From Legionella santicrucis (GTDB lineage: Bacteria > Pseudomonadota > Gammaproteobacteria > Legionellales > Legionellaceae): a DNA stretch of 64,000 bases. The position numbers and the translations under genes are program-made. Positions 17,106-25,839 of this stretch are shown piece by piece. The notes below the pieces were generated by a model. That model saw only the letters and a list, made by a program, of their open reading frames with translations. It did not search any database and was not told the DNA's origin. The stretch is taken from NCBI RefSeq assembly GCF_001468135.1, contig NZ_LNYU01000054.1, positions 170,516 through 234,515 of the forward strand, read 5' to 3'. Position 1 is the first letter of the stretch, and every line of letters begins with the position of its first letter.

Positions 17106-17334
17106 ATGCTGGATACAACAATAATTGAGAGCAATTGGCGCTCTCGTGGCTTTAGTTTTGAGCTTTGGGAAGATCCCCCAGGTCAAATTTGGAAGGATTT
17201 TAACCATGGGCAATAAAACGTTAAAACCTGCTATTGGAGAAGAAGTATTGATTCCAGCAGGAGTAGATCATACGGTTCAAACCAGTTCCACCACAGGGAG
17301 CCGTTGGTATTATGGTTACAAAGTAAGAAGGTAA
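17106..17334 (+). pseudogene. Cupin gene remnant with internal deletion
   Basis: From ATG 17106 one frame reads SNWRSRGFSFELWEDPPGQ and IWKDFNHG, the start of a small cupin protein, then stops. Another frame from about 17206 gives GNKTLKPAIGEEVLIPAGVD and HTVQTSSTTGSRWYYGYK, its C-terminus. The central strands that hold the first metal motif are missing, so this is a decayed gene. Confidence 0.65.
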
Positions 17335-17338
17335 GGAA

Positions 17339-17995
17339 ATGACACAAAAGAAAATATCATTAGAAAATGATGCTGTTCTGCAATTCATTGTTGATGAATT
17401 AATATCTTTACATCATTGCCATACAATTATTTTATATGGCTCGCGCGCACGAGGAGACTTCACAGTAACCAGTGATTATGATGTTGCAGGGATTAGGGAA
17501 AAAGGAGATAAGCAACGAATTGCACGCTTTGATGAAGCACATCAAGTTTATCATGATATTTTTGTTTATCCAGAGAATGCTTTTGATTCAATTTCTGATG
17601 AACATTTATGTATGTCAGATGGCATCGTTGTTGTTGAAAAAGCTTATTTTGGCACAGAGTTATTAAAAAAACTCTCTGCTTTTTTAATATTGCCTGAGTC
17701 CCTCCCTCCTGATGAAATTACAGCACGTAGAGTGTGGTATCAAAAAATGCTGGCAAGGGCGTATACTAGAGATTTAGAAGGGAAATATCGCCATATTTGG
17801 TCAATCTTCACAATTCTAGAGGATTATTTTGTATTCAAAGAATTGCGTTATCAAGGTCCAAAAAAAGCATTCAAGTATTTAGAAACACACGATCCAGAGA
17901 CTTTATCATTATTTGATGAGGCCATAACGAATATCGATAATTTGAATGCCTTAAATAGGCTAATTACAAGAGTTATAAAGAGTGACAAAACGTAG
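17339..17995 (+). CDS. Nucleotidyltransferase-domain protein
   Basis: A 218-residue protein; GGTAAGGAA precedes ATG 17339. Residues ~30-70 carry the pol-beta-type nucleotidyltransferase motif YGSRARGDFTVTSDYDVAGI (GS...DxD). The remaining ~130 residues are helical, as in HEPN- or KNTase C-terminal regions (IWSIFTILEDYFVFKELRYQG). It could AMPylate a protein partner as in MNT antitoxins or modify a small molecule. No separate HEPN gene follows it directly; the short ORF after it (18003-18056, MPELDIEIIKDNPEYFL) looks like a remnant. Confidence 0.82.
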   Translation: MTQKKISLENDAVLQFIVDELISLHHCHTIILYGSRARGDFTVTSDYDVAGIREKGDKQRIARFDEAHQVYHDIFVYPENAFDSISDEHLCMSDGIVVVEKAYFGTELLKKLSAFLILPESLPPDEITARRVWYQKMLARAYTRDLEGKYRHIWSIFTILEDYFVFKELRYQGPKKAFKYLETHDPETLSLFDEAITNIDNLNALNRLITRVIKSDKT

Positions 17996-18092
17996 GATAA
18001 TTATGCCAGAATTAGATATTGAAATTATCAAAGATAATCCAGAGTATTTCTTGTGAAAAGGCATCTATTATTCTTATTTAGAGTGCATAGTA

Positions 18093-19697
18093 ATGAAATT
18101 TAATATTTATATTAAAATTTTGACTGCGTTCTTCGTGATTTTTTTAATTCTTGTTTTGGCATTTTTTAAATATTTAAAGTCAGTTGAGACAAAGATAATT
18201 GTTAATGCAGGACAAACGATGTCACAAGGACTTTTAATTAGTTTAGAAAAAGAGTTAATTAATAATCCGAAATCAAACTGGGATGCAATAATAAAGAAAA
18301 AAACAGATAATCTTATTCATCTTATAGTAATCGACAGTCTAAAACTCACCCTGAAGCAGAATAATCAATTAAATAATGGTGAAATCATTTTTTTATCAGG
18401 TACAACCTATCAATTTCTAAACGAGGTAATTGTAGAACATACTGCGTATAAAAAAATTGGTAATACCCCGTATGCATTAGCTTACAATTTTTCAGATCCT
18501 GGCGAAATTATTTTTAATTATATGAATCCTGTTTTAATACAAATCGTTCAACATTTATTATCAAAATCAAAAAATACATGGAGTAATGAACTATTACAGT
18601 TAGAAAAAATATATGGTTTTCCTCTTCATGTTTATAAAACTAAAAGTAAACACTTACCAGGTAATATAATTAATTCTTTATCAACAAAGCGTTTAGTATT
18701 TGAAACCAATAAAAACTCGTCACAAATTGTTATTCTCTATTATAGTTTTAGTGGTGGAATACTCAAAATTGGCCCACTAAGCTATCTGCCCGTTATGGCA
18801 AGAATCAGTGATGTTATGTATTATTTTATAGGGACTTTCTTTTTTTTATCCCTTTGTCTTATTGCCTTTTTTTCATTGCTTTTTGTTAGAAATATGAAAA
18901 AGGTGTATCAGATAACTAAAAATTTCAGTCAAGGGAACTTTGATTTTCATCGGAAAATAGGTACCACCTCTATTTTGTATGGGCTGTATGTAAATATCAT
19001 CCACATGGGTGAGCAATTAAAAGAACTGATTGAATCACATAAACAATTGTGCCGGTTTGTCGCGCATGAAATTAGGACCCCTTTGTCAACCATACAAATG
19101 GCGACGGATAGTATCAAAAGGAAAAATGCTGAAGATGTATTACTCAATAAACAGCTAAACAGCATACAAGAAGATATTGCAGATATGAATCGCCTCGTCA
19201 GCACTTTTTTGATTTACTCAAAAATGCATTCAAACGAATTGAAATTAAAACAGTCTGAGACCGATATAATAGTATGGTTAAGAAAGCTATTAGAGTCTTA
19301 TTCTTCATCGACATTTGAAATTACATTTCATACTAATGAGTTAAATTCTTTGAAAGCATACATAGATGAAAATAATTTAAAACATGCTGTTACCAATTTG
19401 ATTACAAATGCTATGAAATTTGCAGAGCACACTATTTCTTTAACCATTTCGCTGGATAATAGTCATATTTTAATTCACGTAGACGATGATGGCTCAGGCT
19501 TGCCGGATGATGGTGCGGATGACATTTTTTCTGAATATACAATTGCCGAAAACTCCGGAATTGGAGATAAACATATTGGGTTAGGATTAGCTATTGTTAA
19601 AAAAGTTGTTAATCTCCACGGAGGAAAGGTCATGGCTACACAATCACCGATATTAAAAGGTGCTCGATTCACCATAGTACTTCCAAGATATTCTTAG
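18093..19697 (+). CDS. Sensor histidine kinase
   Basis: A 534-residue transmembrane kinase. TM1 is at residues ~8-28 and TM2 at ~245-268, bounding a ~215-residue extracytoplasmic sensor. A HAMP-like linker follows (VRNMKKVYQITKNFSQGNFDF). The H-box is FVAHEIRTPLS with phospho-acceptor His325; the ATPase has NLITNAMKFA (N box), DDDGSGLPDD (G1) and GLGLAIVKKVV (G2). Its likely partner is the OmpR-type regulator at 21763-22455, which lies on the other strand past the ankyrin gene. It ends 11 bases from the convergent ankyrin gene. Confidence 0.93.
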   Translation: MKFNIYIKILTAFFVIFLILVLAFFKYLKSVETKIIVNAGQTMSQGLLISLEKELINNPKSNWDAIIKKKTDNLIHLIVIDSLKLTLKQNNQLNNGEIIFLSGTTYQFLNEVIVEHTAYKKIGNTPYALAYNFSDPGEIIFNYMNPVLIQIVQHLLSKSKNTWSNELLQLEKIYGFPLHVYKTKSKHLPGNIINSLSTKRLVFETNKNSSQIVILYYSFSGGILKIGPLSYLPVMARISDVMYYFIGTFFFLSLCLIAFFSLLFVRNMKKVYQITKNFSQGNFDFHRKIGTTSILYGLYVNIIHMGEQLKELIESHKQLCRFVAHEIRTPLSTIQMATDSIKRKNAEDVLLNKQLNSIQEDIADMNRLVSTFLIYSKMHSNELKLKQSETDIIVWLRKLLESYSSSTFEITFHTNELNSLKAYIDENNLKHAVTNLITNAMKFAEHTISLTISLDNSHILIHVDDDGSGLPDDGADDIFSEYTIAENSGIGDKHIGLGLAIVKKVVNLHGGKVMATQSPILKGARFTIVLPRYS

Positions 19698-19708
19698 CGA
19701 TTAAGATT

Positions 19709-21523
19709 TTAGTTTTGGAAGTTGGCCCCAACTTTAGCATCTTTTGAAGTATCGATCTCTTGTTTCATCTCAACCAGTGCGTCCATAACCGCTGTTAACT
19801 GGAGTTTTGCATTTTCAAAACGTTTAGGGATGAATTCATCTTCCTCGCCATCAACCACTTCTCCAGTTCCAATACCTTTTTCAAGAGCACTGATAACCAT
19901 ACTAAGCTCTGATTCAAACGCCGATAATAGTTCATTATTCCCCTTTGCAGATTGCAAGATTCCATGCAATTTTTCCACTACATCTCCAGGAATATAAAGA
20001 GTGCCTTCACTACATTTGCTATATTCACGTTTCGCAATAGGTAATGAAAGTAGTTCATCAGCCTTGTGTTGACTCATCTGAAATATTTGTCTAACAGATT
20101 GTTTTAGTTCTAAGGGAGTTGGTGGCGAATTGCTAGATTTCAAAGATGCGAGAAGCTTATCACTAGCAGTCACTCGTCCATCTTTGCTATGTTCTTGCGC
20201 TGTCTCGATAGGAGTCTGTCCTTTTTCATTTCGCACTTCAAGACTAGCACCACACTCTATTAACTTTTTAATGAGATGTAAGGGCTCTTTTCTATAATTA
20301 TAAAAATTCTGTACCGCATAGTGCAAAGCCGTCATGCTTTTTTTATCAGTACTATTAATATCAGCGCCATGTTTTAATAATAAAGCAATGACGCCATCAT
20401 TACTTGGGCCACCAATAAGGACTTTTCCACAACTTACCATTGCCAGGTTTAACAAAGCTTTATTAGCTAGAATTGACTCGAGCAAGTCTTCATGACCTTT
20501 AAATACAGAAGGTTCTTTTAAACCTAAGAGAAGTTCTAGTACATCTCTATGTGTCAGTTGTTCTATAGGATCCGCCCGACCTAAGATATCACGGACACGG
20601 TTTAAATAATTTTCTTGTTCTTTACCTAATATTTGGTTTTCCTGTTCAACAAACTTTGCAACATCTTCTCCTTCAAATCGCAATTCTGGAAAACTATCAA
20701 TTTTCTTTAAATCTTGAATGCTTAGAATATCTCGATTTAAAGCGATTTTTGCTATCAGTTCATCGGCTTCGTCTTTACCTAGAATTGCACGGGCATATTC
20801 TAGGGTGTTAACTTTTAATTCTTTAGCTGTTTGTGTTGAGGCAAATAAAGATTTTCGAACGGCAACTTGATATTCACCATGATGAAAAATAACACTGTTT
20901 CCAGCCTTCCAAATATTTCCTGCCATCGATGTGATAGGGGATGCCGGCGAAAGGGATCGGAAGCCGGTCTGTACATCTTGCGCATCCCATGGTCCAGTTC
21001 CACCAAACGTGATTTCTGGATGTTTCACTGACACTCTTTCTAAAAATGTTTTTTCCTGTGAGTTTGCTGCAGCATTAAGTTGATTGTCTGTATTACAACC
21101 TTCTAAAGTCACAAAAACTTCACCATGATGTGCGGGCAATGCTCGTTTAAAACCATGTAATAAATTATCAAAATTATCATCATATAACTGCTCACTTGGG
21201 CCATGGCAATTACCCATACCATATTCGCCACCACCAGCATGGCCCATAATAAATAATTTTGGGTTTTTCTCAAATATATTGTCTAGTTCTTCCGGTAAGT
21301 CTCGTTTGAGTTCATCCAAACTACTATAGATTTTTGGGGATTTATCACACTGATCGAAAAAATAATACTTCAAATCAGGGCCTTCTAAATAGACGCCAAT
21401 TGGAACAAATTGCTTGAACCGTTGTTTTAAGTGAGGATTTATCACCACACCCCTCTGATTTTCAGGCAGTGGATGATCTGGATCTGGTTTATATATTAAG
21501 ATTTCTATTGCAGCGTCTTTCAT
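19709..21523 (-). CDS. Ankyrin-repeat protein with a caspase-like N-terminal region (candidate effector)
   Basis: A 604-residue protein without signal peptide. Residues ~85-150 carry LFIMGHAGGGEYGMG and, 48 residues on, VFVTLEGCNTDNQ. This His95...Cys143 spacing and the flanking strands fit a clan CD (caspase/CHAT/C80-like) cysteine-protease dyad. Two to three ankyrin repeats lie at ~370-450 (GVIALLLKHGADINSTDKK, LIKKLIECGASLEVRNEKGQ). The C-terminal ~150 residues are helical. Ankyrin proteins are common Dot/Icm substrates in Legionella, but no secretion signal can be proven here. Its promoter shares the TACA direct repeat with the ATP-grasp gene. Confidence 0.75.
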   Translation of the reverse strand: MKDAAIEILIYKPDPDHPLPENQRGVVINPHLKQRFKQFVPIGVYLEGPDLKYYFFDQCDKSPKIYSSLDELKRDLPEELDNIFEKNPKLFIMGHAGGGEYGMGNCHGPSEQLYDDNFDNLLHGFKRALPAHHGEVFVTLEGCNTDNQLNAAANSQEKTFLERVSVKHPEITFGGTGPWDAQDVQTGFRSLSPASPITSMAGNIWKAGNSVIFHHGEYQVAVRKSLFASTQTAKELKVNTLEYARAILGKDEADELIAKIALNRDILSIQDLKKIDSFPELRFEGEDVAKFVEQENQILGKEQENYLNRVRDILGRADPIEQLTHRDVLELLLGLKEPSVFKGHEDLLESILANKALLNLAMVSCGKVLIGGPSNDGVIALLLKHGADINSTDKKSMTALHYAVQNFYNYRKEPLHLIKKLIECGASLEVRNEKGQTPIETAQEHSKDGRVTASDKLLASLKSSNSPPTPLELKQSVRQIFQMSQHKADELLSLPIAKREYSKCSEGTLYIPGDVVEKLHGILQSAKGNNELLSAFESELSMVISALEKGIGTGEVVDGEEDEFIPKRFENAKLQLTAVMDALVEMKQEIDTSKDAKVGANFQN

Positions 21524-21558
21524 GGCTCATCTCGACTATTACTTAAAATAATAGGTTG

Positions 21559-21600
21559 ATTTTATCAAAAACACTCGGCTCATATGTATATATATTGTAC
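21559..21600 (-). promoter_or_regulatory. Promoter of the ankyrin gene with 11-bp-spaced TACA direct repeat
   Basis: On the minus strand GTACAATATATATACATATG (from 21600) contains TACAAT and TACATA exactly 11 bases apart. A -10-like TAAAAT lies at 21564-21559, 36 bases from the first G. Sites at 22572 and 23983 have the same repeat and the same 36-base offset to TATAAT. An 11-bp direct repeat overlapping -35 is the usual target of OmpR/PhoB-type regulators. Confidence 0.65.
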
Positions 21601-21762
21601 AAGCGTTCTAAAATGATACTTTTGTCGAGGGTAAATGATTATAGATTTGCGATATATTGGGTGAAGCTTTCATAACTGGACGAAAAATCCCAAGGTCGAG
21701 GCAAAAGAATTTTTCACTATTTTTGATAAGTCTTACATAAGATTGGTGGCTGAGATCTATAT

Positions 21763-22455
21763 TTATTCCCAAGCCGCTGATACAAATATATATCCTTTTT
21801 TATGAATTGTTTTTATACGATAGGGCTTTTTATTATTATCATTCAATGCCTTTCTTAAACGTGATATTTTTAAATCGATACCTCTATCAACCCCATCATA
21901 TTCATGCCCAGAAAGAGCATACATAATGCTATCTCGACTCAGCAACCTATCATGGTTCTTAACCAACAAAGCAAGCATTTCAAAATCACTGGTACTTATT
22001 GAAATTTCTTCATCAAAGAGCTGAACACTCTTAGTACTAAAATTGATAGAAAAATTGCCAAAGTGAAATTGATTTTGATTATTAACTAAATTGGGTCGAC
22101 GTAACAATGCCTCTATTCTTGCTTTCAAAACCTCGTCTGCAACAGGTTTAGTTAAGTAGTCATCTGCTCCTAAATTTAAAGAGGATACTTCACTTTCAAT
22201 ATCATTAATTGCTGTTAGCATGAGTATTTTCCCCAAATACTCATCTCTAATGGTATGGCATATTTGATCTCCATTCATGCCAGGAAGCATTATATCTAAT
22301 ATTACTAGGCAAGGTTGCTCACGAATGATGCGATAGACCGATCTATCACCACGTTTTTCAATAGAAACATCATAACCTGCTTCTTGTAAGCTTTCTTTGA
22401 GGTAATTTGCTAACTTAACGTTATCTTCTACAAGCAATATTGATTTATCTTTCAT
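21763..22455 (-). CDS. OmpR-family response regulator
   Basis: A 230-residue two-domain regulator. The receiver has the acidic pair E10-D11, phospho-acceptor Asp54 (LVILDIMLPGMNGD) and Lys in DDYLTKPVADE. The C-terminal winged helix includes STSDFEMLALLVKNHDRLLSRDSIMYALSG and IDLKISRLRKAL. It is the probable partner of the histidine kinase at 18093 and the probable binder of the 11-bp direct repeats at 21559, 22572 and 23983, given its family. It is read alone on the minus strand. Confidence 0.93.
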   Translation of the reverse strand: MKDKSILLVEDNVKLANYLKESLQEAGYDVSIEKRGDRSVYRIIREQPCLVILDIMLPGMNGDQICHTIRDEYLGKILMLTAINDIESEVSSLNLGADDYLTKPVADEVLKARIEALLRRPNLVNNQNQFHFGNFSINFSTKSVQLFDEEISISTSDFEMLALLVKNHDRLLSRDSIMYALSGHEYDGVDRGIDLKISRLRKALNDNNKKPYRIKTIHKKGYIFVSAAWE

Positions 22456-22571
22456 TCGTTCTGTCTAAGCCTCTTTAAATAAGAAAACTCTCTAAACAAA
22501 TTTAGTCTGAATTGATTTTTAAGTTCAGTGTTACATAGATATCAGTAGGTAAGCAAACACACGGCGCATCC

Positions 22572-22622
22572 GTACATTTTATATACAATTGATCTGTTTT
22601 AACTCGATATAATGATAGCTAA
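22572..22622 (+). promoter_or_regulatory. Promoter of the ATP-grasp gene, same architecture as 21559 and 23983
   Basis: GTACATTTTATATACAATTG holds TACATT and TACAAT 11 bases apart; TATAAT lies at 22608-22613, 36 bases from the first G. About 40 of 51 positions agree with the copy at 23983, including TTTTAACTCG just before TATAAT. There is no good -35 hexamer, which fits an activator-dependent promoter. Confidence 0.7.
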
Positions 22623-22646
22623 TGGGCGAATCTGTGGAGATAAATT

Positions 22647-23981
22647 ATGAGCGCTTATGTTAAAAATTTTGATGAACATAAAGAAATCAAATCTTCACGT
22701 GACATTTGCAAATCATTAAAACCTGTTCCCACAGCGTATATGGACAATAAACATTGTGAGCATTGCTATCCCGAAAAACGTTCTCATTTTCGAAGAAAAT
22801 TTTTTAATTTATTCCATTATTTTATATTCAATCCATTTATCTATCTTTTATCTAAACTCTTTCTCCTATCAGAGCAGGATTTTTTACGATTCAATAACCT
22901 ATTAAATCAGTTGGTCATTAATATTTTCCAAAAAATAAAACTATATACCAAGACTCAGACCATTGATAGGAAACAATTCAATAACAGTGTCCTTGCATTT
23001 TGGGATGAAGCACAAAAAAGAGGGCTAGAGCTGTATAATTTTAAGGAATCTAACTTGCATACTCTGTATTTTAAGTTGGTCTACAATAGGAAAAAATATT
23101 ATTTCATACAGACTCCAATCTCTCTTATTTCTCAAAAAAATACACGCTTTGATGAGGATACTAAATATGATAATAAATGGAGCCTCAAGAAAAAATTATT
23201 AGATAGCCAAATTCCCTGCCCCTTAGGGAGGGTTTTTATTTCCAGCAAAAACGCCTACAACTATGGTATCTCATTGGGATTTCCTCTTGTGGTTAAGCCA
23301 CTATCTGAATCTCTAAGTATTCATACTTCATGTACTATTCAAACTCCAAATGAATTAAAAGAAGCGATAAAAATAGTAAAGCAGGTTGATTTTCGCGTGC
23401 TGGTTGAAAAACACATTCCTGGTGATGTTTATCGGTCATTAATTATTAATGATTCATTAATCGCTTGTGTGAGACGACAACCTGAGAGCATTGTTGGCGA
23501 TGGTGTAACTACACTTCAAGAGTTAATTGATAAAAAAAATAAAGTTACGTGGAAAGAAGGACATGGTGAATATCCCTACAAAATTACTCGAAATAGCAAC
23601 TTAATGAAAATTTTGGCAGCCCAAGGAGTTGCTCTTAATACGGTAATAAACAAAGGACAACAAATCTTTATTGCCAAAAAAGTTACTATGAGTAGTGGTG
23701 CAAAAATCAGTACTGTTATCGACCTGATACATCCTGAGAATAAACTGTTATTGGAAAAAGTACATAAAATACTCAATATACCGCTTACAGGTCTTGATTT
23801 TATTTGTCAGGACATTTCTCTTCCATGGCATAAGCAACAATTTGGAATTATTGAAAATAATAGCTTCCCTTACATTGAATTACATCTCAATCCATCTGAT
23901 GGGAAAGGAATTAATGTAGCAGGTAAAATTTGGGATTATGTACTCGATGTTTTAAGTCGAAGAAACGAGCAACCCAATTAA
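22647..23981 (+). CDS. ATP-grasp ligase, cyanophycin synthetase/GshAB-like
   Basis: A 444-residue protein. Residues ~35-50 contain HCEHCYPEKR, followed by a hydrophobic stretch (FHYFIFNPFIYLLSKLF) that may be a membrane or amphipathic helix. Residues ~190-440 are an ATP-grasp fold: LGFPLVVKPLSES with the ATP-binding Lys, FRVLVEKHIPGDVYRSLII, and a late metal region FGIIENNSFPYIELHLNPS. The family forms peptide-like amide bonds (glutathione, cyanophycin). The N-terminal half has no recognised partner domain, so the product is unknown. Its promoter carries the shared TACA repeat. Confidence 0.8.
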   Translation: MSAYVKNFDEHKEIKSSRDICKSLKPVPTAYMDNKHCEHCYPEKRSHFRRKFFNLFHYFIFNPFIYLLSKLFLLSEQDFLRFNNLLNQLVINIFQKIKLYTKTQTIDRKQFNNSVLAFWDEAQKRGLELYNFKESNLHTLYFKLVYNRKKYYFIQTPISLISQKNTRFDEDTKYDNKWSLKKKLLDSQIPCPLGRVFISSKNAYNYGISLGFPLVVKPLSESLSIHTSCTIQTPNELKEAIKIVKQVDFRVLVEKHIPGDVYRSLIINDSLIACVRRQPESIVGDGVTTLQELIDKKNKVTWKEGHGEYPYKITRNSNLMKILAAQGVALNTVINKGQQIFIAKKVTMSSGAKISTVIDLIHPENKLLLEKVHKILNIPLTGLDFICQDISLPWHKQQFGIIENNSFPYIELHLNPSDGKGINVAGKIWDYVLDVLSRRNEQPN

Positions 23982-24010
23982 TGTACATTATATATACAAT
24001 TGGGTTTTTT
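23971..24010 (+). terminator. Intrinsic terminator-like hairpin after the ATP-grasp gene
   Basis: AACCCAATT (23971-23979) pairs with AATTGGGTT (23998-24006), with an 18-base loop, and a T run follows. The loop contains the TACA direct repeat of the next promoter, so terminator and promoter are nested. Confidence 0.55.
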
Positions 24011-24033
24011 TAACTCGGTATAATAACAGATAA
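23983..24033 (+). promoter_or_regulatory. Promoter of the 24085 gene, same architecture as 22572
   Basis: GTACATTATATATACAATTG carries TACATT and TACAAT at 11-base spacing; TAACTCGGTATAAT places TATAAT at 24019-24024, 36 bases from the first G. It is nested with the terminator of the upstream gene. Confidence 0.7.
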
Positions 24034-24084
24034 GTAAATCTTTATTCGGATGAAACCATTATGAACTTGCACTGGAGTATTCTC

Positions 24085-24969
24085 ATGAAAAAAGACAAAG
24101 AACAACATCAGCCTGTCCTTGAATCCATAACGGCAGATGAACCCAAAACCTCCTCTATAGCATTAGCTTTACAACAATTTAGAAAGGAAGCAGAAAAAAA
24201 AGAGGCTGCTGAGGAAGGTGCAAAAGTACGCTGCGGGACTTGTTTTAAAGAAATCGCACCTAAGCGCCTTTGTTCCGGACATGGCGCAGGTGGTAGCGGA
24301 GGTGATAGTGCCACCTCTGATAAGAAGACATCTGAGGAAAAAGCGAGTCCTGGTGAAGTTAAATTCCTAACTAAACCTGGCAAAGCAGTTGGGTCTGAAG
24401 ATGAATTGGTAGGCGTGTTTGGTTCAGAAGAACTTGATTTAGAGTCTGGTTTTGACCCAGAAATAATTGCGGAATTGATCGCCAAAGGATTATTGCTGGT
24501 TGATAGTGATCGCGTATCAATGACTCTTTCAATTAAATTACAATGTGAACCTAGTAAATTAACTGAAGAACAAAGAGAAGAATTAAAAAAATTCATGGAA
24601 GCGATTATAAAAGAATTCAATGAATTTAAAGAAGAAAATCATCTTTCTGATGATTGCATACAAATCCTTCAAGATGAGGAGGGAAGCATATGTTCTCTTC
24701 GCATTACCATGCCCACATTAGCTTTATACGATGCATTTATTCAACAGCTAGCAAATAATTTAGTGCCCGTACCCAGTCCGAAAGCACAAGAAAGAGATGA
24801 GGTAACGAAAGAGCAAGGCCTTACTGCAAGTCCACTTTCAAGAGAACCAAGACCGTCTAATAAAAATCAACTCTCCAAACAAGAAGCTAATGAGGAGATA
24901 CATAATACATCTGAGGATGGGGAACAAGAAATTTTTAACCCATCTCCTTTTAATATGAAGCCATGGTAA
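24085..24969 (+). CDS. Hypothetical cytosolic protein, candidate effector or locus partner
   Basis: About 294 residues from ATG 24085, which has GGAG 7 bases upstream; ATG 24061 is an alternative. Not recognised. It is highly charged with no signal peptide or membrane segment. Residues ~45-65 hold CGTCFKEIAPKRLCSGHG, a possible small metal knuckle, then a Gly/Ser-rich linker. Residues ~145-235 look folded (MTLSIKLQCEPSKLTEEQ, LRITMPTLALYDAFIQQL). The tail is disordered and rich in Glu, Ser and Pro. It shares its promoter type with the ATP-grasp and ankyrin genes, so it likely belongs to the same response. Confidence 0.7.
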   Translation: MKKDKEQHQPVLESITADEPKTSSIALALQQFRKEAEKKEAAEEGAKVRCGTCFKEIAPKRLCSGHGAGGSGGDSATSDKKTSEEKASPGEVKFLTKPGKAVGSEDELVGVFGSEELDLESGFDPEIIAELIAKGLLLVDSDRVSMTLSIKLQCEPSKLTEEQREELKKFMEAIIKEFNEFKEENHLSDDCIQILQDEEGSICSLRITMPTLALYDAFIQQLANNLVPVPSPKAQERDEVTKEQGLTASPLSREPRPSNKNQLSKQEANEEIHNTSEDGEQEIFNPSPFNMKPW

Positions 24970-25082
24970 TAGAAGTAGGTGTTTATTGATTTTTGAAAAG
25001 AACTTTAATTTCAAGGCCCCATTTTATTTCCAATAAGACAATTACGTAATTGGGAAATACCATTTCATGCTTTCTCAAGACT

Positions 25083-25142
25083 GAGCCCTTAAGTTTCGAT
25101 ATCTACAAGATCATTGAGGTCATTGGTTGCGTGTTAAACTGA
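25083..25142 (+). pseudogene. Decayed DUF167 C-terminal fragment (second copy)
   Basis: The frame reads EPLSFDIYKIIEVIGCVLN then stop. Its core (25105-25130) matches 24 of 26 bases of the DUF167 pseudogene at 17021-17046, and both differences are silent in KIIEVIGC. It is a leftover of a related gene. The rest of 24970-25260 shows nothing else recognisable. Confidence 0.5.
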
Positions 25143-25260
25143 TACAGTGGATAGTTGATTTATAACGGATATTTCTTTTTATGGTTTTCTTATTTATCTG
25201 ATTGAATGGTGTAGCTTTTTAGGCTATGATTGAAGCTTAGTTGGCTTCAACATAAAAATC

Positions 25261-25839
25261 ATGTTTGATACTTCAATATTGTTTTCTGAATATCGGCGGC
25301 GTGTGCTGGCACTTTTATTGCTGCATCCTGATGAGCGTTATCATGTCCGAGAGATTGCGCGGTTAACGAATACCACAGCGGGTACACTTCATCGAGAACT
25401 ATCCAAACTTGCTAAATCCAAAGTACTTCTGCGCGAGCAGAGCGGTAATCAAGTTTATTACCAAGCAAATCGAAATTTTCCTATTTATACGGAGCTTTCA
25501 AGCATTTTAAAGAAAACGTCTGGTTTGGTGGATGTGTTGTTTGATTTTTTAACTCCATTAGCTGAAAAAATTGAAGTAGCTTTTGTTTTTGGCTCGGTGG
25601 CCAAAGGAACCGAAAACCTTGGAAGTGATATTGATGTGCTTATTATTGGTGAGGTTGATTTTACAGAAGCAGTTGCAGCTCTTTATGCTGCCCAAGCGAG
25701 TTTAGGGAGAGAAATTAACCCCAAAATATATTCCAGGGAACAATGGAAGTCATCTTTACAAAAACAAGATCTTTTCATTCAGGAGGTTTTAAATAATCCC
25801 AAGCTATTTATTATGGGAGCTGAACATGACCTTGGATAA
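25261..25839 (+). CDS. HTH - MNT nucleotidyltransferase fusion
   Basis: A 192-residue protein. Residues ~10-75 are a winged helix of ArsR type (RVLALLLLHPDERYHVREIARLTNT, LHRELSKLAKS). Residues ~95-190 are a minimal nucleotidyltransferase with FVFGSVAKGTENLGSDIDVLIIG (GS...DxD). MNT proteins act as antitoxins that AMPylate HEPN toxins; here the HTH could add autoregulation. It overlaps the HEPN gene by 14 bases. Confidence 0.85.
   Translation: MFDTSILFSEYRRRVLALLLLHPDERYHVREIARLTNTTAGTLHRELSKLAKSKVLLREQSGNQVYYQANRNFPIYTELSSILKKTSGLVDVLFDFLTPLAEKIEVAFVFGSVAKGTENLGSDIDVLIIGEVDFTEAVAALYAAQASLGREINPKIYSREQWKSSLQKQDLFIQEVLNNPKLFIMGAEHDLG

Noticed and set aside
24108..24620. 170-codon antisense ORF opposite the 24085 gene
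   Set aside because: It mirrors the codon pattern of the real gene and is Ser/Pro-rich, typical of a shadow frame.
17021..25130. DUF167 repeats as att sites of an integrated island
   Set aside because: The two differences are synonymous and there is no integrase in the interval, so paralogous remnants are a better reading.
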